Assembly: GCF_000196435.1 (NCBI RefSeq)
Contig: NC_010161.1
Location: 744,001-808,000, forward strand
DNA length: 64,000 nt
Source of the DNA: Bartonella tribocorum CIP 105476
GTDB taxonomy: Bacteria > Pseudomonadota > Alphaproteobacteria > Rhizobiales > Rhizobiaceae
Direction of reading: 5' to 3'
The notes beneath the pieces are model-generated. The model was not told the origin of the DNA and searched no databases. It worked only from the letters and a program-made list of their open reading frames with translations. Below, piece after piece: positions 9,576-19,747 of the stretch. Position 1 is the stretch's first letter, and each line of letters starts with the position of its first letter. The position numbers and the translations under genes are program-made.

Positions 9576-10466
9576 TTAAAGATTAATTGTTTCAGTACAG
9601 GCTATCTCGTTTTGGGGGGTGATAATGCTATAACGTTGCAACTGACAATGCCATTGATTTCGTAAGTGTTCAATGGAAAATAAATTAAAGCCTGCGGGTG
9701 GTTTTTTATCACCAAAAGCTTGTGATGCAGAAGGAACACCAACAATAGGGATTTTTTTAGTTGGTCCTTCAGTGTATTTTAAAGTGGGTAAATGAGTATG
9801 TCCGTGAAGAATAAGTTCGCAACCGTGATGTTTAATAACGTTTAGAAAACGTTTTGTATCCCGTAATTTTTTATGCCAGGACGTTGCTTTGGGAAAAGGG
9901 GGATGGTGGATCATGACGACACGAAAAAGGTTGCGCTGCGCTGCTTCATTTAAAAGGTGCGGTAACATTTGCGCTTGCATTTTACCAAAATAACCAGAAG
10001 CGTGAAAAGGGGGGGTCGCAATGGCGGAAGAAGCAGCTATGATGGCGACATCTTTGCGAATGCGCATATAAGGAAAAGGAAAGACGCTTTTTTGAGGCAC
10101 GTCACCTGTAATCCAAGGTTTAAAGAGAGTACATGCTTTTTGAAGGGCTCCACGGACATAGGCATCGTGATTTCCAAATGTCAAAGAAATATCTTGAGGT
10201 TGTCCCAAGTTAAGGAGCCAACGATGAGCTTGTTCAAATTCCTTATCGAGAGCAAGGTTCACAAGATCACCAGAGATCACAAGATGATCAGGCTTTTTTT
10301 GGTTCAAGGCATCTATTAAAGTTTCGAGGACATTTATGGTGATTTGATTCTTACGTTTTTTTTGCCAATTCAAATAACCGGTAAGACGCTTTCCAGAAAG
10401 TTCAAAAAGGGAAGGTTTTGGAAGAGGGGAAAGATGTACATCCGATATATGGGCAAGATAAAACAT
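9576..10466 (-). CDS. Calcineurin-like metallophosphoesterase
   Basis: Cytosolic metal-dependent phosphoesterase of 296 residues. All five metal-binding motifs of the family are visible in order: Asp9/His11 in HISDVHL, Asp67 in SGDLVN, Asn99/His100 in FGNHD, the HHPPF motif near residue 195, and HGHTHL near residue 225. It resembles the CpdA/3',5'-cyclic-nucleotide phosphodiesterase branch, but the substrate cannot be assigned. Single gene, flanked by decayed DNA on both sides. Confidence 0.9.
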   Translation of the reverse strand: MFYLAHISDVHLSPLPKPSLFELSGKRLTGYLNWQKKRKNQITINVLETLIDALNQKKPDHLVISGDLVNLALDKEFEQAHRWLLNLGQPQDISLTFGNHDAYVRGALQKACTLFKPWITGDVPQKSVFPFPYMRIRKDVAIIAASSAIATPPFHASGYFGKMQAQMLPHLLNEAAQRNLFRVVMIHHPPFPKATSWHKKLRDTKRFLNVIKHHGCELILHGHTHLPTLKYTEGPTKKIPIVGVPSASQAFGDKKPPAGFNLFSIEHLRNQWHCQLQRYSIITPQNEIACTETINL

Positions 10467-10959
10467 AAAATCTCATAGAGTATTAAAAATGATTTAAAGA
10501 ATAAGCATAAGATAAGTTTATGCTGAAAGGCAAGGAGGATTGTAAAATGAAAAATAGCCTATTGAAAATACGATGAAATATTGGAGAGAATTGATGTTGT
10601 ATTATATTTTTTATGAAAAAGAATAGGGCAATACAACAGATCATTCCTAGCAACCGATATGTCTTTTGTATGATAGGATAAATTTTAAAAGAATAGTCAT
10701 AAAATTTTAAGATTTTTAAACGGCTTTTATACGACCAAATATTATCATAAAAAAATCTAATCACTCAGTGAAAATGCAAAAGAATGTATTGTATTTATCA
10801 GGATTTTTTATGGCTTTACGCTGCCATATATCACTTTTAATGGGAGATGTTTTTACACAAAACAGAACGCTTTAAGAGGAATATCCCCCAATAAAATATC
10901 ATTATGTTGTACATTCACATATTTTTTGGAAAAATATTTTCTAGAGCGCTTGATTTCAT

Positions 10960-11285
10960 TTCACGAAAATTTTCAATTCTATGAAAAGTCTCGTTTATAA
11001 GATTTATTATGCACTACTATCTTTACACTTATACAGGTTGCTAACCAAAAGCATCATACTACTTCATCCCAACTTTATAAAAATCCTTACTTTAATAGGA
11101 TTCATAAGAAACATTTTTTTCTCCTTTTCAATAGTCTTTATTCATACAATTCTCTTCTAATGATGTGCAAGAGAACAATTTTCATTGATTTAATATGGAA
11201 AGGATTACAAATAAGGAAAACCCTACAGAGAAGAATAGCGCAATATGAATAAATGATAAATTATTTTATTATAAATCAATACCTT
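10960..11285 (-). pseudogene. Decayed integrase relic, copy 2 (minus strand)
   Basis: Read on the minus strand, this holds the same 5' flank as the other relics (TTGCACATCA at 11170-11161) followed by an ATGTTTCTTATGAATCC start block and AAAGTAAGGA, also present in the relic at 19.9 kb. Further on TATAAGTGTAAAGAT (11033-11019) is the counterpart of CATAAGCGTAAAGAT in the best-preserved copy and is identical over 15 bases to the relic at 41.0 kb. Reading frame is broken by many stops and indels; nothing beyond the N-terminal domain remains. Together with AT-rich DNA on both sides it fills the 10467-11363 gap. Confidence 0.75.
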
Positions 11286-11363
11286 ATCTAAATATAAAAA
11301 ACAAGTAAATACATAAAAAGATAAGCTGAATTTTAAAACTATTTTACGAAATCTTAAGATTTT

Positions 11364-13460
11364 TTAACGGCTTTCACGATACCACATGCTGCTCAACAGT
11401 AAAAGGCAAACAAGCAGTGCCAAAAAACCAGAAAATACCGAAAAATAAAAGGTATTGATTAAACGAGTTTCTGTCGCTTCTTTCAAAATAATTGAATGTG
11501 CTGGGGAAGATGATAGGCTTATTTTTGATTGAATCAGCTGGAAAGGAGGAAGATGAATGTTTTCTTTTCCATCAGGGTGTAAACGTCCAATGTAGCCACC
11601 AGTGTGCTTAATAATAGGGGCTAATTTTTCTTGTGTTGAAATTAAGTCAAACAATTCAAGATTATCGAGCATCCCTACAGAAGACAGTATTGTTAGATCG
11701 CCATTTTTGATGGTAAAAATCCCTGTCTCATCAGTGGCGGCAGTTGCGGTGAAGAGGCCTTCTTGCGCTTTAGTAAGGATGATCTGTTGTTTTTTCCCAG
11801 AAGGAAAAGTTATTTCAGCGGGTTCTGGATGGTCTTTCAGAGTTTGGCGGCGAATTGTTAAATGATGATGGCTGCTGGTCGCGCTTAATTTTTCTTCCTC
11901 AAGTTCTGGTTCTTTCATGAGCCAATGGGCAATTCTACGATAAAGAGCTGCATAAGGACCACCACCTTCAAAACCTCGTGCCCAAAGCCAACTTTCATCG
12001 GAAAGCAACATACCTACACGCCCTTTATCAACATGGGAAAGAAGTAAAAGTGGTTGTTCATCGGCTCCTTTCATGAGAGCAATGCCGTTGTTACTATTTT
12101 GAATAGCAATTTGTCGCAGCCATCGCCCCCATTGAGAAGCCTGAAGGTTAAGCGTTGCAAGATCCCTCGTAACAGGATGACGCTCACCCTCTCTGGTTAA
12201 TGTGGGACGAAAAGGCTTTTCAATAATATCTCCATTAGGCAATGCCGGTAGAATGCTTATTAAAGGTGTTTTTGCAAGTGAGTTTTTTTGGGTAAATTCA
12301 GGTCCTGTTACCATCAGCAATGCGCCACCCTTTTGTACATATTGGGCAATATAATCATAATAGATTAAAGGCAGAACAGCAGAGTGCTGGTAACCATCAA
12401 GGATGATGAGATCAAAGTTATTAATCTCTTCAACAAAGAGTTTTCTTGTGGGAAAAACCACCAAGGATAATTGGCTTAAAGGCGTATTATCTGCTTTGGT
12501 GGGGGGACGCAAAATCGTAAAGTGAACAAGATCAATATTGGAGTCGCCTTTTAAAAGGTCTCGCCATGTCCGTTCTCCATTATAAGGGGCCCCTGAAATA
12601 AGAAGAACGCGTAAATTTTCTCTAATGCCTTCAATGGTTGTTATGGCGCGGTTGTTTTCAAAGCTTAGTTCAGCTTTGTAAGATTCAGTTGTCGCTTGGA
12701 TAATATTTTTTTCAGCGTGAGTAAGGGTAATTTCAGTTTGAAAAATAATACCAGGAGTCACAGAATAATGGCCAACTTCTTGCCCATTAACACTAAGTGT
12801 AATATTGGCTTTCTGGGGTATTGTTTCTTGAGGGGCTCCTTGATCCTCTACCAAAATGGAGAGCTTTTGTGGTTTATTGACAAGGGCAAAGCGTGGAGGA
12901 GAAATAAACTTGATTTGACGATCAAATTCATCCGAACGCCCTGTGATCAAAGCATTAAGAGGTGCATCATGATGAAGATTTGATAGGTCAGGAATGTCAT
13001 GCACTTGTCCATCAGTGATAAAAATAGTTCCGGCATAACGAGAGGGCGGTACATCAGAAAGTGCTTGTGTTAAAGCATTAAACAACTTCGTTGAGGGAGC
13101 ATATCGGTTATCAGTAAGTTTTCCAGCTTCAATAAAACGTGGTTCAAATTGTGGATAATGTGCCAATGTTTCGATTAATTGCGCGCGCGCTTCATCACTG
13201 TCCTTTATTCGTGCTCCAAAAGTTTGGCTTTTGCTGCGATCAATAACAATACCTACTGTGCTTTTCAGGGGTTCGCGCTGTTCTTTGATAATCATTGGAT
13301 TGAGCAAAGCAAGAATGAGAGTGCTCAATGTCATCAGACGAAATAAAGATCCTTGACGTCGTGTAACGAGACCAACAACGACAAAAAGAATGGATATTCC
13401 GCTTAACAGCAGAATCCAAAAGAGCGGTAAAAAAGGCTGAAAAGTGAACAGTGGTATCAT
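11364..13460 (-). CDS. Large membrane protein of MoxR/DUF58 operon (last gene)
   Basis: Uncharacterised 698-residue inner-membrane protein. Two membrane helices at the N terminus (about 9-31 and 40-57) and one near the C terminus (about 670-692) frame a large extracytoplasmic or cytoplasmic region. The middle contains a glutamine-amidotransferase-like fold pattern (LIILDGYQHS then GGALLMVTGPEF, around residues 345-385), a feature common in this family but without an obvious catalytic Cys. The start overlaps the preceding gene by 4 bp, so it is the fourth cistron of the moxR operon. Likely works with the other three in an envelope-associated assembly or maturation process; the substrate is unknown. 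Confidence 0.85.
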   Translation of the reverse strand: MIPLFTFQPFLPLFWILLLSGISILFVVVGLVTRRQGSLFRLMTLSTLILALLNPMIIKEQREPLKSTVGIVIDRSKSQTFGARIKDSDEARAQLIETLAHYPQFEPRFIEAGKLTDNRYAPSTKLFNALTQALSDVPPSRYAGTIFITDGQVHDIPDLSNLHHDAPLNALITGRSDEFDRQIKFISPPRFALVNKPQKLSILVEDQGAPQETIPQKANITLSVNGQEVGHYSVTPGIIFQTEITLTHAEKNIIQATTESYKAELSFENNRAITTIEGIRENLRVLLISGAPYNGERTWRDLLKGDSNIDLVHFTILRPPTKADNTPLSQLSLVVFPTRKLFVEEINNFDLIILDGYQHSAVLPLIYYDYIAQYVQKGGALLMVTGPEFTQKNSLAKTPLISILPALPNGDIIEKPFRPTLTREGERHPVTRDLATLNLQASQWGRWLRQIAIQNSNNGIALMKGADEQPLLLLSHVDKGRVGMLLSDESWLWARGFEGGGPYAALYRRIAHWLMKEPELEEEKLSATSSHHHLTIRRQTLKDHPEPAEITFPSGKKQQIILTKAQEGLFTATAATDETGIFTIKNGDLTILSSVGMLDNLELFDLISTQEKLAPIIKHTGGYIGRLHPDGKENIHLPPFQLIQSKISLSSSPAHSIILKEATETRLINTFYFSVFSGFLALLVCLLLLSSMWYRESR

Positions 13461-16255
13461 TGCCTTCTTTCTCTTTTAAAGCGTTCTAAGAGCGCTGGAA
13501 CATGAACTTGGTCTGCTTTATAGTTTCCAGTAAGCACATAAAGGACAATATTGAGTCCTGCACGAAATGCCCATAGACGTTGCATCGGATCATTGGGAAC
13601 AAGGGGATATTTCCATGTCCCTTTTTCATCGAGTGCCCAAGCACCGGCAAAGTTATTTGCGGTGATAAGCAGGGAACTTACATTATCGCCGCTGGCAAGG
13701 GAATTTTTATTTTTTTTGTTCGTTGATGAGGATTCAATCCATAAAGGTGAACCACGATAGAGACCAGGAAAATCTGGCATAATATAAAAAGAACGAGCAA
13801 CAACGTGATCTGTTGATGCGGGCTCAATAGAGGGAATGTTCAATCCTTTTAAGATGGTTCGTAATCTTTGTGTTTCTGGAGTAGCATCTCCTTCAAGATT
13901 AAGATTGCTCTTTATCTGATCGCGCGTGTCAAATAAAATAGTTCCCCCATGCTTCATAAAATTATTTATTTTTTCAAGATTTTTTGGAGTTAGTATAGGC
14001 CCCTTAACATCAATGGGCCAGTAAATAAGAGGATAAAAGGAGAGTTCATCTTTATCGAGATCAAGTGCTGTAACAGAGCCGGGGGTAAGCATTGTGCGTT
14101 CTGCAATAAATTGGCTTAAGGCTTCTAGACCACTTTTACTTGTTGTATCAATTTCATGATTGTTGGTTATAACGTAGGCAAGATGCGTTGCACCAGCAGC
14201 TTCTATACTATCATGATAATTTTCTGTCGTTTGTGCATGAAGCCTTGGGTCATATGAAAACAGGGCAATCAAAATGATGAGAGGGAGGAGAAATATATTA
14301 CGCCGTTTATTAAAAGAAAAAATACCTCCCATCCATAAAATGAGAAAATTATCAAAAGCGAACAATAAGAGGGCTAATCCTAAAAGAGGACCAATAAGAT
14401 TTTTTTCTTTTGTATTATAAGATAAAGGGCTCTTGTTAAGAGAAGTTGGCAATGATGATTGTTTCATCAAGTGCGATGAATCCGTTAAGAGATTGAGTGC
14501 ATAAAAATCGTTTTTAACCCCATAAAGTCCTGGAGGCGTATGATAGGAAGGATGGGGTGGATTTTGAGCGTCAAAGACCAGTCGAACAACATCAGAGGGT
14601 GGTACTTGTAATTGTCCATCAGCGGCTATAGTTCGCCAAGGATTTTGGACCATTGTTCTTTTTTCTCTGTGTGTTAGGTTTGTGTTTTCGTAAGACCCTA
14701 ATGTGATTAGTTTTTGCAACATTTGTGCAAAAAAGCCAGAAAGAGGAAGATTAGACCACGTAGGGTCAGGGGCAATATGAATGAGAACGAGAGTTCCTTT
14801 ACTACGTTTTGCTGCGGTAATAAGAGGGGTTCCATCCGAAAGGCTAAGCCATGTTTTTTCAAAAAGATCTGGGATTGGTTCTGCCAAGATTTGGCGCGAG
14901 ATAGTGACATCTTCTGGAAAAGGAAGATCAAAGAAAAAGCTATTTTTTGCAAAAGGGGCAAGCTTTTGTGGTTTCGTCCAAGACATAATACTTCCAAGAG
15001 AACGTTGCCCTTGACGTAGCGGTACCGGAAGAAGACTATCGTAATGTTCTGCACTACTGAGTTTTTCTCCTGCAAAGCGGATGAGTGTTCCCCCTTTATT
15101 CACAAAATCAGAAAGCTTTTTTTCTGCTTTTTCAGGGATATTAACCATGTCGCCCATAATGAAAACAGATGGATTTTGTTTAAGCAAATGATCAATATCT
15201 GTTGAAAGTTCTCTTCCTCCGGAAGTTATAAGCTGTGTGTGGCCTCGTAATGCTTTGATAATATAATAAAATGGAGAAAGTAAAGGCTGTGCCATTTCAT
15301 TGGTATCGGGGGAGAGAAGAGCAACACGGCTCATTCTGTTATGGCTGTCTACTAAGAAAGTTGCCGCAGCATGGTTTTGGTTATTGATTTTTATCCAAGC
15401 AATATCGTTGCGTAGTTCAAGGGGGACATCAAAAGGAACAAGAGCTGTTGTTTCGCCTTCAGAGAAATTTTTTGTAAATCGACCGAGAAGTTGATTGTTT
15501 AAATCGTAAAGGCTGAGTGTAACAGGCGTTGTGCCATGTGTTGTTGAGCGAATAATACGCGCAACCATATTTCCATCGTTATTTTCTATGGATGTTATGC
15601 CGGTTAAATCGGAAATATCAGCCAAATACCATAAGAAGTTTTTAGGCTTTAATTCTTCAAGCAGAGCAAAAGTTTGCTCATCTTCATTTGTTTGTAATCC
15701 ATCACTTAAATAAGCGATATCAAGAGGTTTTCCTTTGGTTATTTCGCTAAGTTTTTTTAAGGTATGCACACGATTGACAGGCCAAGGACGCGGTTGCAAA
15801 TGCATTAAATGCTTCTTTATAATCTTGGCTGGTTGGGGTTCTATATTGGAGATATCATTTTCAGCCGTTGCAACAAGATAAATATTTTTTTGCTGTTTTT
15901 CTGCCTGTGCAAGGAGCGTTTCAGCGATAGAGATGCGTTTTTTCCATTCTTTTACAGATGCCCAACCATTATCAATAATGAGTGCAAGGGAGTGAGATCC
16001 GGAAAAGCTTATTGGTTTTTGATTCCAAGTGGGGCGGGCTAGAGCGATGATAACAAGTGCAGCGATGGTTAAACGCAACAAAAGAAACCACCAAGGGGTA
16101 TGTTTTGCTTCTTTCTGTTGATGAGTTGGCTTGGGTAAGAAACCGAAAGGCGGAAAGAGCTCTTTACGCGGAGATGGAGGGGTTATCCGCAACAGCCACC
16201 AAATGACCGGTAGAAACAAAAGTCCTAATAACAGAAAAGGAGCAGCAAAACTCAA
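13457..16255 (-). CDS. DUF4159 membrane protein with BatA-like N terminus
   Basis: 932-residue membrane protein. The N terminus has two helices (about 5-21 and 55-74) separated by a cytoplasmic loop with ITPPSPRKELFPP, the BatA N-terminal signature. Two more helices occur around 625-690 (LIGPLLGLALLLFAFD; NIFLLPLIILIALF). The C-terminal region (about 700-925) is a DUF4159 domain with AERTMLTPGS and FYPLIYWPID. Overlaps the DUF58 gene by 4 bp upstream and the next membrane-protein gene by 4 bp downstream. The von Willebrand-like region (residues 90-200, LALIIDNGWASVKEW) lacks a clean MIDAS DxSxS, so metal-dependent ligand binding is doubtful. Confidence 0.88.
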   Translation of the reverse strand: MSFAAPFLLLGLLFLPVIWWLLRITPPSPRKELFPPFGFLPKPTHQQKEAKHTPWWFLLLRLTIAALVIIALARPTWNQKPISFSGSHSLALIIDNGWASVKEWKKRISIAETLLAQAEKQQKNIYLVATAENDISNIEPQPAKIIKKHLMHLQPRPWPVNRVHTLKKLSEITKGKPLDIAYLSDGLQTNEDEQTFALLEELKPKNFLWYLADISDLTGITSIENNDGNMVARIIRSTTHGTTPVTLSLYDLNNQLLGRFTKNFSEGETTALVPFDVPLELRNDIAWIKINNQNHAAATFLVDSHNRMSRVALLSPDTNEMAQPLLSPFYYIIKALRGHTQLITSGGRELSTDIDHLLKQNPSVFIMGDMVNIPEKAEKKLSDFVNKGGTLIRFAGEKLSSAEHYDSLLPVPLRQGQRSLGSIMSWTKPQKLAPFAKNSFFFDLPFPEDVTISRQILAEPIPDLFEKTWLSLSDGTPLITAAKRSKGTLVLIHIAPDPTWSNLPLSGFFAQMLQKLITLGSYENTNLTHREKRTMVQNPWRTIAADGQLQVPPSDVVRLVFDAQNPPHPSYHTPPGLYGVKNDFYALNLLTDSSHLMKQSSLPTSLNKSPLSYNTKEKNLIGPLLGLALLLFAFDNFLILWMGGIFSFNKRRNIFLLPLIILIALFSYDPRLHAQTTENYHDSIEAAGATHLAYVITNNHEIDTTSKSGLEALSQFIAERTMLTPGSVTALDLDKDELSFYPLIYWPIDVKGPILTPKNLEKINNFMKHGGTILFDTRDQIKSNLNLEGDATPETQRLRTILKGLNIPSIEPASTDHVVARSFYIMPDFPGLYRGSPLWIESSSTNKKNKNSLASGDNVSSLLITANNFAGAWALDEKGTWKYPLVPNDPMQRLWAFRAGLNIVLYVLTGNYKADQVHVPALLERFKRERRQ

Positions 16256-17175
16256 AGTGCCCTCCTTTTTTGCAATGAAGAGTCACGCATTGTATTTGCA
16301 AGATGTAAAATGGTTTCTGCTAAAGGTTGATCCGTTGTACTCACGTGATAAGACCACCCTTGGCGTGCGCAAAAATTGACCAATTCTTGTCGCCGTGCTT
16401 GATATAGTTTACAATAGTTTTTACGAAGATTTTCTGCTTTTCCAAAAATGTGTTTTTCTTTCGTTTCAGGATCAGAAAATTCTGTATGCCCTGTGTAGGG
16501 AAAGCTTTCTTCTGCAGGATCAGCGATTTCAATTAAATGAGCTGTTACCTGTTTTGTCGATAAAATGTTTAAATGTTGGATGATTTTTTTAGGATGGTCG
16601 AGGAAATCACTCATTATAATGGCATGTGAAAAGCGTGTAATCGTTGAGAAATCCGGAAATGAATTTTTATCTGAATAATCTTCTAAAGCAAAGGCTATTC
16701 GTTCTACAACATTGGATGTCATTGTGGGAGGCATTAAGTTGGGAATAGCAATATGTTCACCGCTGCGTGCAAGAAGTGATGCCAAGGCAAGGGTCAAAAT
16801 GATGGCATGATTGCCTTTAGAGATTTTAGAAAAGCGCGAACAGTAATGCATCGATGCGCTCTGATCAGTCCAAAGCCAAACGGTTTGTGTCATTTGCCAT
16901 TCGTGCTCGCGTAGATACATATTTTCATCACGCGCTGAGCGACGCCAATCAATGCGGGTAATGGATTCTCCTTCCATATAGGGACGAAATTGCCAAAAAT
17001 TTTCTCCATTACCGCGTTTGCGTTGTCCATGCCAGCCGGTTATCAATGTATTGGCAATATGACGTGCTTGTAAAAGGAGATATGGCATTTTGCCAGTATC
17101 CTTATACAACTCTTTTGCCAGAGACAATGGAGATTTTTGTAAAACTTTTTTGCCAAGTGCCATTTTAAAGAGCAT
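16252..17175 (-). CDS. DUF58 domain protein
   Basis: 307-residue soluble DUF58 protein, the usual partner of MoxR AAA+ ATPases. The family hallmark EGESITRIDWRRSAR is present near residue 75, followed by a VWA-like fold with the strand WLWTDQSASMHY (DxSxS metal-site pattern) around residue 103. Overlaps the moxR gene by 11 bp and the downstream gene by 4 bp. The conserved four-gene arrangement supports a joint role; in other bacteria MoxR systems act as chaperones for metal insertion or envelope stress, but here the client is unknown. Confidence 0.92.
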   Translation of the reverse strand: MLFKMALGKKVLQKSPLSLAKELYKDTGKMPYLLLQARHIANTLITGWHGQRKRGNGENFWQFRPYMEGESITRIDWRRSARDENMYLREHEWQMTQTVWLWTDQSASMHYCSRFSKISKGNHAIILTLALASLLARSGEHIAIPNLMPPTMTSNVVERIAFALEDYSDKNSFPDFSTITRFSHAIIMSDFLDHPKKIIQHLNILSTKQVTAHLIEIADPAEESFPYTGHTEFSDPETKEKHIFGKAENLRKNYCKLYQARRQELVNFCARQGWSYHVSTTDQPLAETILHLANTMRDSSLQKRRAL

Positions 17176-18196
17176 CTTTCACAAGGTTATTGATAATATC
17201 TTTTACGGTTATATCTTCAGCACGAGCAGAAAAATTAAGTGCCATGCGGTGTTGTAATACGGGATAGGCCAATGCTTCAACATCATCAAGTGAGGGGGCT
17301 AAACGCCCATAATAAAGAGCACGAGCGCGAACACAAAGTGAAAGGGCTTGTGCTGCGCGCGGTCCAGGTCCCCAAGAAACATAAGTATTGGCAAGACTAT
17401 TGTCTTTATCAGGGCGGGCTGAGCGAACAATTTTTAAAATAGCTTCGATTACATTTTCTGAAAGAGGCATTTTGCGAACGATATTTTGAATTTTTTGCAA
17501 TTTTTGGGCGGATAAAATTGCTTTTGCATTTGATTTTTTTTCTTGTGTTGTTTCTAAAATGATCCGCCGCTCTGTTGTAAGATCAGGATAGTCAATATTA
17601 ATTTGCATCAAAAAGCGATCGAGTTGAGCTTCAGGAAGTGGATAGGTCCCTTCTTGTTCGAGGGGATTTTGCGTTGCAAGAACATGAAAAGGTTGTGGCA
17701 AATCATAACGGGTACCTGCAACGGTTACATGATATTCCTGCATAGCCTGTAAAAGAGCTGACTGCGTGCGCGGAGAAGCACGATTGATTTCATCGGCCAT
17801 GAGAAGTTGCGTAAAAATAGGACCTTGGACGTAGCGAAAAGAACGTTTTCCCTCTTTATCTGAATCCATAATTTCAGAACCGATAATGTCCGATGGCATT
17901 AAGTCTGGGGTAAATTGAATACGTTTTTCATCAAGCCCTAAAACGGTTCCCAATGTTTCCACAAGACGTGTTTTTGCAAGCCCTGGAGCGCCGACAAGAA
18001 GAGCATGACCACCAGCAAAAATAGCCGTTAAAACATATTCAATGACATGACTTTGCCCAAAAATAACTTTGTCAATTTCTTGTTGTATAATATCTAATTC
18101 TTTGTGTGCTGCATCAATATCCTCAATAATGACTTGTGCCTCATGCTTGGTATTAACCTTTTTCACAGAATTAGATGCTGGATCACGGTGATTCAT
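17165..18196 (-). CDS. MoxR-family AAA+ ATPase
   Basis: 343-residue AAA+ ATPase, first gene of the minus-strand operon. Walker A GAPGLAKTRLV near residue 80, Walker B LLMADEINRA near 140, sensor motif ATQNPLEQEGTYPLPEAQLDR in which GTYPLPEAQ is MoxR-specific, and arginine finger DRFL. It probably remodels proteins with the DUF58 and membrane partners encoded downstream. The upstream 239-bp gap to the divergent CCA-adding enzyme should hold promoters for both directions. Confidence 0.94.
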   Translation of the reverse strand: MNHRDPASNSVKKVNTKHEAQVIIEDIDAAHKELDIIQQEIDKVIFGQSHVIEYVLTAIFAGGHALLVGAPGLAKTRLVETLGTVLGLDEKRIQFTPDLMPSDIIGSEIMDSDKEGKRSFRYVQGPIFTQLLMADEINRASPRTQSALLQAMQEYHVTVAGTRYDLPQPFHVLATQNPLEQEGTYPLPEAQLDRFLMQINIDYPDLTTERRIILETTQEKKSNAKAILSAQKLQKIQNIVRKMPLSENVIEAILKIVRSARPDKDNSLANTYVSWGPGPRAAQALSLCVRARALYYGRLAPSLDDVEALAYPVLQHRMALNFSARAEDITVKDIINNLVKDAL

Positions 18197-18435
18197 ATTT
18201 TTTCCTTAAGGCGTTTGTCGCAAAAATAGTAATTTTCTCTGTATGATAACGGATATCTTATTGTTTGTAACAGAAAATAAGAAGTGTCATAAGCCTTTTT
18301 TTCATAATCGTATAGACGAAGAGAAAAGTTTTTCTGAAAGAAAAAGACAGGTTTTATAAGGGATGTTTTAAAAATTTTGTTTTATGAAGAGGGGTCTTGA
18401 AAACAATGAAGACAACTTTTTGGGAAGGTTAAAGG

Positions 18436-19689
18436 GTGAATATAAGACAGAACTTCAAACAGGTTGCATGGTTACAAAAAAGTGATATCCAGACACTTCT
18501 TCGTGTTTTATCTTTAGAGGGGGAAGAGGCGCGTATCGTGGGGGGAGCGGTGCGCAATCAACTATTAGGGCAACCTATTAGTGATATTGATATTGCGACA
18601 ACCTGCTTACCGCAACAGATTATCACGCGTGTAGAAGAAGCTGGATTTAAAGCTATTCCTACAGGGATTGCGTTTGGTACAATCACAGTGGTTGCGCATT
18701 CATGTGCTTATGAGGTCACAACACTTCGCAGCGATATTGAAACAGATGGTCGTCATGCAAAAGTGGCTTTTGGTCGTGATTGGAAAAAAGATGCTGAACG
18801 GCGTGATTTTACGATAAATGCCCTTTATTGTGATGCTGCTGGCAACCTTTATGATGATGTGGGAGGTTTGAGCGATATTGAAAGCCAAACAGTTCGTTTT
18901 ATCGGTGTTGCAGAAAATCGTATTAGCGAAGATTATTTGCGTATTTTACGTTTTTTTCGCTTTTTTGCATGGTATGGAGTGGGGCGACCGGATGGGGAAG
19001 GATTGAAGGCATGTGTTCGTTTAAAAGATGGTTTACAAAAACTTTCTTCTGAGCGTATTTGGGCAGAAATGAAAAAGCTTCTTTTGGCTTCTGATCCAAC
19101 ACGTGCTCTTTTATGGATGCGACAAAGCAGAATTTTGTCACTCATTTTTCCTGAAACAGAAAAATGGGGCATTGATGCAATTCACGCATTGGTGGAAACA
19201 GAACAGACACTTGGTTGGAAAGTTGATCCATTTTTACGGCTAGAAAGTCTTCTTCCTCCTGATCCTATACGTCTTCATAAAATGGCACAGCGCTTGCGTT
19301 TTTCCCATAAGGAAACAACACGATTAAAGGAATGGGCTGAGTTAGAAATAATAAGCCAAAATTGTTCTGATCATTTTGTGCAAAAACTGATTTATTTTCA
19401 TGGGCGACAGCCGGTTTTAGATCAATTATCCTTATCTATCGCTGCATCACATGTCGATACTCTAGAAAAAGGGGATGCTTTGCAAAAAACAGAAGATTAT
19501 CTCAAACTTTATCAGCTTGTTCAAAAATGGCAGATTCCAACTTTTCCCATTAATGGTAACGATTTAATAAAAAAAGGTTTTTCAAAAGGTATCCTTTTAG
19601 GAAAAAAGCTTAAAGAACTAGAAATGATATGGGTTGAAAGTGGATTTTTAATGGATCGTCATGCATTATTAGAAAAAATTGATTTATAA
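18436..19689 (+). CDS. cca: CCA-adding tRNA nucleotidyltransferase / poly(A) polymerase family
   Basis: Class II nucleotidyltransferase that adds or repairs the 3' CCA of tRNA. The N terminus carries IVGGAVRNQLLG and the catalytic pair in SDIDIATT (about residues 35-55), then RRDFTINALYCD and an RISEDYLRILRFFRF motif typical of the family. Length (417) is normal for the alphaproteobacterial form. Translation appears to start at GTG 18436, preceded by AAAGG; no upstream ATG is in frame close by. Family members are hard to split into CCA enzymes and poly(A) polymerases by sequence; CCA addition is favoured because no other candidate is in the window and the gene sits in a conserved place beside moxR. 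Confidence 0.88.
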   Translation: MNIRQNFKQVAWLQKSDIQTLLRVLSLEGEEARIVGGAVRNQLLGQPISDIDIATTCLPQQIITRVEEAGFKAIPTGIAFGTITVVAHSCAYEVTTLRSDIETDGRHAKVAFGRDWKKDAERRDFTINALYCDAAGNLYDDVGGLSDIESQTVRFIGVAENRISEDYLRILRFFRFFAWYGVGRPDGEGLKACVRLKDGLQKLSSERIWAEMKKLLLASDPTRALLWMRQSRILSLIFPETEKWGIDAIHALVETEQTLGWKVDPFLRLESLLPPDPIRLHKMAQRLRFSHKETTRLKEWAELEIISQNCSDHFVQKLIYFHGRQPVLDQLSLSIAASHVDTLEKGDALQKTEDYLKLYQLVQKWQIPTFPINGNDLIKKGFSKGILLGKKLKELEMIWVESGFLMDRHALLEKIDL

Positions 19690-19747
19690 TATAGGGGTAT
19701 AAGGGGTGTAAAAGTACGGTTGTTTTTTTTAAAAATTAATATATTCA

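Noticed and set aside
10483..10764. 93-residue minus-strand frame with hydrophobic segment
   Set aside because: No ribosome site, very AT-rich codons, no recognisable family; likely chance in AT-rich DNA upstream of the metallophosphoesterase gene.
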